Shown: positions 1-10,600 of the stretch, one piece after another | Position numbering within the stretch: position 1 is the first letter of the stretch | How the letters are laid out: each line of letters begins with the position of its first letter | Source: Chamaea fasciata | Taxonomy: Eukaryota; Chordata; Aves; Passeriformes; Sylviidae | DNA: 64,000 bases | Direction: 5' to 3' | NCBI GenBank assembly: GCA_029207755.1 | Contig: JARCOQ010000012.1 | Coordinates: 21,687,740-21,751,739 of the forward strand | Position numbers and translations under genes: made by a program | The notes under the pieces: generated by a model | The model's input: only the letters and a program-made list of their open reading frames with translations | What the model was told of the DNA's origin: nothing | Databases searched by the model: none

Positions 1-588
1 TGCTCTGCCATAACCATTTAGAGGTGACTTTTCCAAAGCAGAAGGCCCTGGGGCACCTCTCTACAGCGGATGATCAGTGGGAAGTGAGGGCCTCGGTCCT
101 TTAGGGGACGTTGAAAAGCATTGATGGCCTCTTGGGAAAGGATAGTTTGGTGTTGGGGTTTTGCTCAACTGGTTTTGCGGAGATATTCTTCAGGCTCTCA
201 GCAGTGTCCTCCAGCTGTGTGGTTTCTGGAGTGGGATTTGAGCCGTCATGACTTCCTCTGGCCCTGAGCCTTTGTGAGAAGCCAGGAGAGAGAAAGCAGC
301 TTTCCTTGGCACACACTCCAGAGAAGGACTGGGGAAGGAACACTCTCCTGAGGATAAGCGTCCCTTGGGTTGGGCAAAACTGGGTTAATTAGGTGAGAGT
401 CTGTTAAAGGAGGGGAAAATACAGGTTGTGTAAGCTCTGCTGTTCCCCAATACTGCAGCTTAAATTTAGGGAAATTAGGCCTTTAGGATTTTTATCCTCC
501 CCTCTTTAGTCTTCTCCTTTTCTTACACCCCATAAGAGACCAGGGTGTATGGTTTCCATCCTAAATGCACATTATGCGTGTCTTACAG
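1..588. other. Right end of an e14-e15 intron
   Basis: Intronic sequence leading to e15 at 589. It is the same as 26750-27337. A minus-strand ORF of 80 codons lies here but has no recognisable similarity and no splice logic. Nothing else is seen. Confidence 0.7.
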
Positions 589-827
589 GCTTGTAAACCT
601 CACTGCTATGTTATTGAACCCAGGGAAGGAGTGATCCCCGCCAGGGGTGATGTTCCTGTGACTGTCACAGCAACCCTGGATGACACTGGGGTTTTTGCTG
701 ATGCTCTCCAGCTGTTCATTGGGAACAGACTTTGGACCACCTCCACCCTCCTGGCTTTTGGCACTGGCACCACAATTGTCACAGACAAACCATTTGCCCC
801 GGAGCTCAACTTGGGATACCAATTCAG
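589..827 (+). CDS. HYDIN: HYDIN exon e15 of the upstream cassette
   Basis: The acceptor is TCTTACAG before 589 and the donor is CAG|GTAGGA. It is 239 nt, starts in phase 0 and ends two bases into a serine codon. It encodes the second half of an ASH domain (IEPREGVIPARGD, the usual x-P-x-x-G-x-I-x-P turn) and then the HYDIN signature TTIVTDKPFAPELNLG, which matches human TIVSDKPFAPELNLG. In cassette numbering it is residues 711-789 plus the split residue 790. It is identical to e15 of cassette 1 at 27338. Reading past the donor meets TAG at once, so the exon border is well placed. Confidence 0.9.
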
Positions 828-2499
828 GTAGGAGATCTCCCACTCCCACCTCTCCTTCTGTCTCAACAAGGAGCAGTTTTGCTGTAGTCCTTCAGGCACG
901 ATCTTCTTCAGTGTTCAAAGACCCTGACTCCTTCCCTGAAGGCAGAGATACCTTTAGAGACATGTGATGGCCAGTTGAGCGTTGCTAGGTACCCTCAAAA
1001 ACCACTGAAAGAGAAACCAGTTGCTCAATTGCCACTGAATTGCCTTCAGTTCTAACACATCTATGTCCTCACTTGGTCAAGTAATGGTCTCGCAGGCTCC
1101 CCCAGAACAAAAGGTTCCCAAAATGGCGCCTGGATGAGGCGGGCCCTCCGTGTGGCTGCGGGACCAAGGGAAGATGGCATCGCACCCTTCCCTTCCAAAA
1201 TGGCACCTGCCAGGCAAGCAGGGGCCCTGGGAGCAAATGGACAGGAGGGTGACGACCCCCCTGGGAAGGCAGGAGCCCGCAGAGCAGTTCCAGAGGCAGA
1301 TGGAAACTTGCTGGTTTGTGTGGGGCCTGCAGTGCCGCTGCCAACGCTTCCTCACGCTGCTCGTGGGCTCTGCTGCTGCCCTGCCTGCCCAGGACTGATG
1401 CTTGTGCGGGAGGCCAGAATGTTAGGGTGCCCTCTCAGGTGCATCACCTCTGGGTTTGACCGGCAGCCTCAGGATGGCCTAAAATATTAGCGAGGCAGCA
1501 TGATCAGAGGTGTTTGAAAAGCAAAACTGTTTTAATTAAGGTGAAAATAAGAAGCCATGCAGAAAAAAGAGAAAAAGCTGTGCCGAGTGCAAGGAGGACC
1601 TTTGCACTTGCTACAACACCCCAAAAATGCCCTGAGGATCTTGGTCTATTCTCTTAAGCATGTAACAATCCAGGCCGGATTCTTGGCATCCTGCCCAATA
1701 GAAATAGGAACAGGGCTTGAGGCACAGTCTCAAAGATCCAAGGGCTGCGTCCGTCCTGGCACAAGGCCAAAAAAGGTATCAAAACCTCTGGTTTTTACCT
1801 CATGAGTGAAACAAAGAATGGGACCCAAATCCTTCCCTTAAATGGAAGCCTCCTTGCCACTGTGGGGCTGCAAACCCTACCAGGTGAGGTACACTTCTAC
1901 ACAGGACCTTGCTCATTTTTCCGTTGCCAGCAGAGTTTGCAAAGTTCACTTCAAAACAGTTTCTGATTGCGAAATGAAGTTTCTACAAATGACCACCAGT
2001 GCAAAACCAAAGCTTCTACGAACGAGAGAGCCCCTGCTCCCCTGGTTTCCTCTCCTAGAGCAGACAGATGATTTCTAGCAGCTTGCTGGGATTGTCCAGA
2101 AACTTCCTCCGCGCTGGCTTTTAAAAATGCCTGCAATCATACCCCCGCACACAAGGGCCTCAGGTGCAGGATCTCAAAGATTCAATAACAGTTTCGGGTG
2201 CAGATTAATGCAAAATACAGTAACAGTATGAATCACCCCAGAACACACATTTTGGCGGAAAACACCAGATCCTGTTAGCCTGGCCTGGAAAATGCTACAT
2301 TACCATTAGAAACATATTCCTCTTTGCAATAACGACATCAGAAGGGCAGCTTATCAGACACTGTTCCCAGTCCACATTAAGAGCTGCAAATGAAGACGGT
2401 CTCCAAGCTATTAACAGCTCAGAATCCTCATTGGGAGCAATCTGATGACCAGGACAATAGCTTCTCCCATACTATTTTCCATTCTGGTTTCTCTTCTAG
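828..2499. other. Intron e15-e16, 1.67 kb
   Basis: There is no exon-like reading frame with splice sites. The 1134-1490 + strand ORF has no recognised similarity and overlaps opposite-strand ORFs of similar length, so it is taken as chance in GC-rich sequence. The copy-3 equivalent (54,635-54,658) has an unusually dense cluster of substitutions. Confidence 0.6.
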
Positions 2500-2758
2500 C
2501 CTCCTTCCCTGTGCTCGTCAGTTCAGACTAACAGATGGGGGCCACCACTTCCATCAGCTCTTCTGGAAGGCGGAATGTAACAGGCCAGCTGGGAAGGAGG
2601 GCCAGAGCACCTCAGCCCACAGTAGCCCCAAGGCCAAACGTGATTCCCAGAGGCCCAAACGTACGGCCCCCGTGTTTGGGCTGGAGCCGCTGTCAATGGA
2701 CCTGAAGCCAGGAGAGTCTGTGGACTTGGTGCTGCCAGGCTTCTCCCGCAAGGCGCAG
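2500..2758 (+). CDS. HYDIN: HYDIN exon e16 of the upstream cassette
   Basis: The acceptor is CTCTTCTAG before 2500 and the donor is CGCAG|GTGAGG. It is 259 nt; its first base completes the serine begun in e15, and it ends in phase 0 on a glutamine. It opens the next ASH domain (LTDGGHHFHQLFW, matching human LINKGRRIQQLFW), passes a basic and serine-rich linker (residues 815-847) and ends in the strand pair around FGLEPLSMDLKPGES. In human HYDIN the following exon starts near IVKEKLVCHAI; nothing like that follows here. The next HYDIN exon is e1 at 4548. Confidence 0.9.
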
Positions 2759-4547
2759 GTGAGGTCCCCACCACGGGCTGAGCTGGGGAAGCATCAGATC
2801 CCCTCCCCTGGGCTCGTTCCACAGTCCCTTGACATTTGCCTGGGGAAATGAGCCTGTTTGGCTCCCTTTGTGCAGCTCACAGTCAAAGCTCAGGGGCTGA
2901 GTCGTCTACGCTTTCTGCTGGAATCACTATCATTAGTGGCACTGGCACGGCAGGAAATGTTCTGAAACAGCCCTGGAATCAGATTGATGTAGCAGAAGCA
3001 GTAGGAGGCCTTTAGGTGCCACTTCAGGCTCCTGCTAAGATTCATCCAGCTCTGCTCAGATTTTCCAAAAGCAGCATGGTGCTCTGCTTTCCCCTTGGAG
3101 AACCACAGAACATCCAAAGCCATGTGCTCCTGTTTTGCAGTTTCCCAAGAGAGCTGAGAGGGAAAAAGTTGAAAAACGTCAGCAGTCGTGTTGGACTCTA
3201 AAGGGGAAAACTGAGACCATTTGAATTTCAGTCAGGGAAACATTTTCTTAAATGAGGCTTGTGCCAAGAGTGGGCTGGTGGGAAGAGACAGGAAGGACTC
3301 AAAATCATCTGGTTTAGACTTTTTGAGAGCATTTTGGTGCTCAGGGGTTGATATCTATGTGTTGAAAATGCATGTTTGCTGTGTCTGTGTATCCCAGAGA
3401 GCAGAACTTGGCCTGCTGGCTGCAAGCGGGAATGCCCAGCAGCCCAGCTTGCCTGCACAGGCAGCAAGAACCCCTGGAGAGCCAAGGTTGGCTTTTAATA
3501 CTGAAACCACACTGTGAGTCAGTGCTGGTCATGTTTTGAAATATTCCCCCCGCAGGCCCGGCCCCCCTCCCCAGGGCTAGCTCTGGAGAGGCTTTGGAGG
3601 AATATCTCCGAAGGGACAGGACAAAAGATTTCAAAAGAGGCTCTTACCCCCAGATTATTCCAAGTCGTTTATTCCTCAAAGGGGTCCAGGGGCCGAAAGA
3701 GAGAGAACAAAGAAATCCAGGGGTCTTATCTAGTCTCCTATTTTGGGAGGGTCCTGGCATTCAGCCAATTAGGTGTGGACATGTAGGGAGGAAATTCCAG
3801 AAGGGTCAAAAGGTGAGAGACCATTCCCCTAAAGAATTGCAAGGTTTCTCCAGGAGGAAAATGCCTTTGAAGCCCACAGTCAACAGGCACAACCTGTCTG
3901 TGTTTCCATCACTTTCGGGGAGGTGATTGCTGTAATCAGTTGATGATTCTTCCTTGCTGCTTTACTGGCGCTTTAAATTCTCTTTGTCATCTCCCTTTTT
4001 TAGGGATTGCTGTGTTCCTTCTTTTGCTTTTCAGGTTTGCTTTTGTTCCCAGTAAGGCCACAGTGTTTGGTCTCCTCTCTTGCTGCTCTGCCTGCATGAC
4101 TGTATCCCCCAGAACTGCCCTATCCAAAGCTGACCTGCTAGAAAGGAATTTCTTCCTCCCCGCAGGAGAATGTGCTGTTATGCTTTCAGGTAGCCCATTC
4201 CCTCCGTGGAACACGACTGCATAGCTGTGTGCAGGCAGAAATCAGCAGGTTTTTGGCCCTGTTGAATATGCAGATGATTTGGTTCAGGTGCTCTTGTCTC
4301 CATCCTGCCGGTGCTGACCTGCTCGGCCCTTCCTTCCCACCAGGCACTGCCCTACTGCCCCTGGCCAAAATGCTGGAGCCAGACAGAAGGGATTCAAGTT
4401 CACCCTTGGGAATTCTGTGCCTGTACCTCCACAGCAGAAAGGGCTTTGGAAAAGGGGTCAAGGAAGGACGTCACCAGGGCATGGACAGGTCTCCTCTTGT
4501 CCTGTTTCCTCAAGTGGCAAAATCATGGTTCCATGTCTTTCCTGCAG
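2759..4547. other. Duplication-junction intron (e16 to next e1), 1.79 kb
   Basis: In an unduplicated HYDIN gene e16 would be followed by further exons and e1 would be preceded by N-terminal exons. Neither set is found here. The ancestral breakpoint that joined the intron after e16 to the intron before e1 must therefore lie in this interval, or the missing exons were deleted later. The right half contains an LTR-like remnant at 3601-3925. Two AG sites followed by short frames open to a stop (2876 and 3141) could act as alternative terminal exons but show no family similarity. The equivalents are 29508-31296 and 56162-57950. Confidence 0.75.
3601..3925 (-). mobile_element. LTR-like retroelement fragment in the junction intron, copy 1
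   Basis: The stretch CAAAGGGGTCCAGGGGCC, followed by a long GAGAGAGAACAAAG-type run, GGGTCTTATCTAG, a CCAATTAGG box and GAAGCCCACAGTC, resembles the reverse complement of passerine endogenous-retrovirus LTRs. On the minus strand an AATAAA lies at about 3668-3673, as expected near an LTR R region. Borders and target duplication were not resolved. The assignment comes from memory of such LTRs, without a library search. No retroviral coding sequence is seen next to it. Confidence 0.45.
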
Positions 4548-4682
4548 AATCTTCAGGGGGTGCAGGTCTCCATGGAGAGCTCACCTTACTTCCAGCTGGC
4601 GGGCCCCAGTGATGCATGCCGTGCCGTGCCAGGAGGCGCCATTACCGATGTGCACGTCCACTTCACTCCTGACGAGAACAAG
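4548..4682 (+). CDS. HYDIN: HYDIN exon e1, cassette 1
   Basis: The acceptor is TTTCCTGCAG and the donor is AAG|GTGAGA. It is 135 nt, 45 codons, phase 0 at both ends (residues 1-45). SMESSPYFQL matches human VQESSPYFKI near residue 135, and FTPDENK matches FTPEENK. It supplies the rear strands of the first ASH domain; the front strands would be in an upstream exon that is missing from the unit. A symmetric phase-0 exon at this place is what allows e16 of the previous unit to splice in without a frameshift. Confidence 0.9.
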
Positions 4683-7600
4683 GTGAGACTGGAGGAGCCA
4701 AAACACAGATTTATCTCCAAAGCCATTGTTGTCCCTGCACTCTGGGTACAGCCCATGCTGTGAGCTTGGCTCCAGGCCGTGGGCAGGCAGCCTGCAGCCA
4801 GTCCCAGCTTGGCATGTGCTGTCAGGCCCTGCACCCAGGCCTGACAGGCCCTGCTTCCCCTCGCTGCACATTCCTCTGAGCATTCCCAAGGGAAGAAAGA
4901 TGCCCAGGGAACAGTAGGCAAACGGTAGAGGGGTGTTGATAGATGTCTGGCCATCTCTAGGTATAGTGGAAGGGGTTTCATTATTCTGCAAAGTACTAGA
5001 GGAACAAAGAGGTCAGAGAGCTTTCCGCCTTCCTGACGGGCAACAGCTTCCCTGCCTCACCCGGGGCTGGAGCAAGGACGGTGCTTTTTCACACCCTCTG
5101 TTCTCCAGCCTTGCGGCTGTGCTGTCCCAGAGCACAGCTGACCATGATACGGCTGCAAGGCCAGGGCAGAGGATGTGCTGTGCCCGTGGGCCCAGCCTGG
5201 CACAGGCACACTGAGCTCTAGGTGCCCTTAGTCAGCAGGAGCTTGGTGAGCTGCAGGGGACTTGGACACCTGCCTGAAAGAGCTCGTGTAGGGCAGGTAC
5301 AGCCTGCAGGCAGGCAGACCTGTGGGCCCAGAGCCGGTGGCAGCGACACTGCTGCGGCTCTGTCTTCATGCCTGTCACTGTGGCTGCTCTGTCAGCTGGC
5401 GCCCATTCCATGCCAATTGTGCTTTTGCGTGCAAGTTTGAACACCAGTGCCGAGGCCCTGGCAAGTCTGCTCTCAGCGCTGTGATCTGGAGGCTCGTTCA
5501 TACAGAGGGGTTTAGGACATGGCATGGAAGGGAGGAGGCCTTGCAGGGAAACAAAGAGAGGCTCTTTGCAACAGCATCCTGCTACCTCTTAGCACTGTTC
5601 TTCTCGTGACTTGGTTGGAGAGGCAAAATTAGAGGGGAGTTCTGAGCAAACAGATATTTCTACACCAGGCCAGAGGTCCAGGATCTCTTTGGGTGCAGCT
5701 GTTCTCTCAGTTTCCTTTTGCTGCTTAGATTCAGTTTAACACTTTGTCCTATTCTCAATCCGTGGGAATATAGTAACCTAAGGAGGAATGTCCTGTGTTC
5801 CCTAGCTCCATGTTCCTTAGAAGGGACTTAGGAATTATTTAACATCATTAAAATTGAGAGTAAAAATTATGGTGGCCCTGGGCACTTGTCTGTATGACCC
5901 AAGTGACACAAGAGCTTAATGCCACTGAGATAGGTTTTGCAAAGTGCACTGCTGCCTTTAAAATGTGAGATATTAGTAGAACTTATTGTTCATTTGGGGG
6001 TGGAATAGGTAAATTGATACCCTTGAAGGGATATAGGAAATGGCTTTTCTTCTGCCATGGAGATGGCACCAAATGACCTGTGCTGAGACAGTTTCTTTTC
6101 CTGCAGGTTTATTCCCATGAGCTCGTCTGCGTCAGTGGAGAGGAAAGGATAGTTGTGCCAATTCGGGCCATCCCTGCCCGAGCTATCCTGGACTTCCCAG
6201 ACGAGCTGGACTTCTCAAAGTGTCCGGTCAAGGGCAGCACCCGCAAGAGTCTGCTGATTCAGAATTGTGGTAGTGTGGCAGCTCATTACCAGCTGGGCAC
6301 CGAGAGGTGAGGCAGCTCATCTGTCCTTGTGCAAAACACCTTTGGGGGATAACAGAGTTGGGAAAGAACAACAAAAGGAACCAGAGCATGGGAGCTGCTG
6401 CCCTGCGTCGCCGGCTGGAAATGGGCAGGATGGATGGCATCTGCTCTTGCTTTCAGTGTTCTTAGCAGGATGCAGCCTTTGAGCTTTCTCTGCCCCAGAT
6501 TTCCTGGGGGGTGCTGGAACATGTTAGTTGCTGGCTTGCGCCCTCCTGAGCACAAGCAGCTTCTGAAATGGGTACTCACCACTGTCAGCCAAACAGACCC
6601 ATTCTCTGGGAGGACACAGGCACATGGCTTTCCAGTGGTGCCTGCATCAGATGCCCAACATGAGCTGTGTTGCAGGCAGCCGGTGCAGTTCCTGTTACTT
6701 AAAGCTGATCTGATTTCCCTTGTCAGCTGAGGGCATCAGTCCCCTCTTCTGTTCCACGATGAACCTTTGAAAGCCGGTTTAAAATTTCAAACACGTGCTT
6801 TAAATCTCTGAATAAGGTCGTCCCCCCTTTCATTGAGATCTCATTTTACATATTCTGAAGTTCCTGTGTTTCTGCTGTTTTTTCATTTTGGTTTGTGTTA
6901 AATGTTTGCCAAAAGATCATGAATTCTTCATTGGGAACTTTCATAAATGTCAAGCTCCTCCAAGGCCTATCAATACACCACATGCCCATAGGCATAGGCA
7001 CAGGTGTATTAGAAACATGAGACATTTAGTGACTATGTGAAAAGCAATTGGGCTGATTTAGAAGATAAAAGTATAGAATAACTTTCTCTAGAGGGGACCT
7101 CTGGAAATTGTCCGAGCAAATACGCTGCTCAAAGCAAGACCAGTGTCCGGGGATTGCAAGGGGCCATTGGGAGATCTGGAGTTGTCTTTAGATGCCATAC
7201 AAGGAAACAAACATACAAATGGACTAGTTAAAAAGCCGAAGAAGACCTATTAAAACCCCTCCATGACCTTATCTTTTCTGCCTGTCGGGTGCAGTAGTGA
7301 TTCATTGAAAGGGTAGATCTAACAGGATGAGAACTATCTTAAGGAACAGCTGACAATTAACTCACTATATTGCTCTAATCAAGCCATAAAAGGCCAAAAT
7401 TTATCCTGCCAGCCCCATCTCTTGGCAGTGGTTTTCATTTGGTTATTATAGCGTCAGGGATGTCTCCTTCACAGTCCTTCTTATCTGTGGGCTCAGGGAA
7501 CAGCTTAGTGATGTTGACTGAAATTCAGAGGAGTTAAGTTTAACTGTAGAGCTTGTGTCCTTGGGTCTTGGGGAGCCAGGTCTATATGAGAGATGACTGC

Positions 7601-10600
7601 TCCAGCAGGAACAGGGGAGTCTGGTGGGTACAGCCTGGGGTGGGATGTAGGAGATGCAAGGGCTGATTTGCACTCAGTTTTTCAGCCCTGACAACTGAAA
7701 CTTGGCTGGATCCTCTTCTCCTGGTAATTTGAAAATAAGAAGATATCTTCTTTCTCACGCAACCCCTGAGGTCACTCCCAGGAGTGTTATTCGCATCCTG
7801 CCATCTGAGGGCAGGAGTATGTAACATGGGGCAGGAGTGGGAAGGGAAGGGAAGGGAAGGGAAGGGAAGGGAAGGGAAGGGAAGGGAAGGGAAGGGAAGG
7901 GAAGGGAAGGGAAGGGAAGGGAAGGGAAGGGAAGGGAAGGGAAGGGAAGGGAAGGGAAGGGAAGGGAAGGGAAGGGAAGGGAAGGGAAGGGAAGGGAAGG
8001 GAAGGGAAGGGAAGGGAAGGGAAGGGAAGGGAAGGGAAGGGAAGGGAAGGGAAGGGAAGGGAAGGGAAGGGAAGGGAAGGGAAGGGAAGGGAAGGGAAGG
8101 GAAGGGAAGGGAAGGGAAGGGAAGGGAAGGGAAGGGAAGGGAAGGGGAGTGCTGAAGTGTGGCCAGGGACTCCCTTAACTGGCAGCTTCTCTTTCTGGCA
8201 AAATTCCTGACAAAACAATAAGAAAAAAATCCTGTGCCTTGCCCACACCAGGCACCGATCCCCCAAGCCCCAGCAGAGACCTGCAGCAGTGCTGGCTCAC
8301 CCTCGGGGCAGATGTGGGAGCTCGTACAGTAATCGGGCTCCGGGGCTGCTGGGGCCTTGTCTTTCCTCCTCTCTCCCCAAAGTCTCACATCCAGCACATA
8401 AACATTGCTGGCCCAAGGCTTCTCCATCAGCCACTAGTGATGTTCTCACTAGTGGTAATGGAGCAGGTCAGGCCCATAACTGCAGCAATAGGTCCTTAGT
8501 GAGCAGAACCTGAAGCAAGTTCATCAGCTGTCACTACTGACATGAATGAAATTCAGCTTGCCAGATGTTCTCTATATTTTTGTGTGTGATAAGTTCATCA
8601 CCAAACTCCCCAGAACACCCTTTCTGTGCACAGATTGACCACCAGCAAAGCACTGAGGAACTTTTGTTTCCTCAGTGGGGCTGTGGAAGAGCACAAAGCC
8701 CAGCAACTTCTGGGCAGAAGCACATTTCACCTGAGCTGTCCCTGAGCATCAAAGCACGGAGTCTTGTGTTTGTCAGGCAAGAACTGTTCACCTGGTGACC
8801 AATCCTAATTGCTCCTGTTACATCCAAAGTGCACCAAGACATTTGCGTAATTATTTCCAACACATTGCGCAGAGTTTGTCTGGTGAGCCAAGCAAACAGT
8901 TGCCAGCCTGGATGACAACCCAGGGCCCCAGACTGCACTGCTGGTAAATACACAAAACCCTCCTGTTCTGCCTCCTCGATGTGCTCCTGCTAATGGTGCT
9001 TCATATGGCTGGGATTGGATCCTTCAGATTGTAAATGGCATCCTCCTTTTGGGTCTTGTTTCCATGTCACTGTATTGCTCTAATCTGCATTTGCACTCTT
9101 TCAGAGTTTTGATTGCTCCTTTTTGTAGAGCAGCTTTCATTGAAATGCTGACAAAATGTGCTAATTCAGGATCTTTTCAAGGTAAAATAAACCAAAGAGC
9201 CACGCTGCAAATTCAACAGTAGTTATTCCGTGGTCTTCAAGAGAAAGTTCCTTCTCCCTGTCTGATTCCTAGGCTGTAATCTCACAAGAGAGATAGTGCC
9301 CTAACATTTGCATCTCTTGAGAGGAAGTTTATAGGTAGCAGGAAATGAGAAATTCCTGAGGCAGTCAGCGTCAAGTTATGCATGCAGATAGCTCTTAACT
9401 CTCTCTGTGCTTTTCACAAACCATTCTCTGATGGGATTGCTGGCAGTCAGAAGGCTGGATGCAGAGTATGGGGGAGATTAGGTCGTTTTATCCCACAGGA
9501 TCTTCTGAGGGCTGGATCTCCTCAGAAGTGGGTCAGTAGCTGTTTCTGATCCTGGCTGTTCTGTCTGTCTTGGCCGTAGTTTGTTTGCTCCCTGCTTGCC
9601 CAAGTGAGCTGAAGTGACCTGCACTGCAGAAAGAATGTCATGGCCAGAATTCCCCCCAAGTCCTGATCCTCTCTTTGTGTTGCAGTCCTTTCTCCGTGGT
9701 TCCAGCCGAAGGAATTCTGGGCCCTGGTCACACCATGCAGGTGACAGTGGGATTTCACCCGCTGACGTGCGGTGACCATTTCGGGTCCCTGGTGGCGCGC
9801 TGCATAGGTGAGTGCTGGGCAACGCATGGGACACAGGACAGTTCTCCACCATCACTCCCTGTTCATCCCCCTCAATTCCCTCTAGATGTACCTCCTCTGT
9901 TCCAGCTCTGCCCCAAAGAAAACTGAAATAGCTGGTGTTTAAATGGTTGAAAAAGTGGATCCCCTCTAACAGGGCTGAGATTTTTGGAATTCTGTTTTGC
10001 TGGGTGTTGCAGAGTGGAGGAAGGAGGAACCCTGATTCTCCACTACTGTGTGGCTACGCCTGGGTGAAGTTTTATTTTACTCCTGGGCAGTGCTGTATGT
10101 GAGCTGCGAGGTCTCCATCAGACTCTCTCCAATGCAGTGTATTTCTTGCACACCTCTGTCCTGTATGCCGCTTCTCCACTGGCTTGTCACAGACCCTTTT
10201 ACTATGTTGCCCTCTACACATCCATGCAGTTTTTGCCTAATAACATCTTCAGGCCCTCAAGTTCCTGTATGGTGACAAATCAAGACAAATTTTTCCTCGT
10301 CCCCATTTCCCAGGCCGTTCATGCTGTTGCAAACCTCTCACATCTCCCATTTGATTTCTAGACTGAGGAATCCCATTCAGACTTCATATAGAAGCTGCTC
10401 TGTACTTATTAATCTTTCCTTGTCCTTTTGTATTTAACCTGAAGTGCTCCATCTTGGTTTTTGAGATCAGGACAATATGAAATATTTCAAGACTGATGGG
10501 GCTGTGGGTTTGGACAGGAAGATGACGATGATGATGATTTTTATGGTGTTCATTTTGTAGTGGTTTGTCATATTGCAAAGCCAGGCCGGTTGTGTTTCCT

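Larger units (their letters stand above)
6307..9685. other. Intron e2-e3, 3.38 kb
   Basis: The longest intron of the cassette. It holds the GGGAA microsatellite (7839-8143) and a perfect inverted repeat (8431-8455). The rest is unremarkable, with an AT-rich part around 6770-7440 and no exon-like frame. Confidence 0.6.

Noticed and set aside
1134..1490. 118-codon + strand ORF in the e15-e16 intron
   Set aside because: GC-rich chance ORF with overlapping ORFs on the other strand and no similarity. It holds in copy 3 despite dense substitutions, but these change residues freely.
2876..2965. Possible e17 of HYDIN (the exon that follows e16 in the normal gene)
   Set aside because: The translation begins LTVKAQGL and lacks the expected VKEKLVCHAI-type pattern, and stops after 29 codons. 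Kept only as a speculative terminal exon.
7582..8427. 281-codon minus-strand ORF with LPFPS repeats, and GREGK-repeat ORFs on the + strand
   Set aside because: They are translations of the GGGAA microsatellite in an intron; length follows repeat number and flanks change frame between copies.
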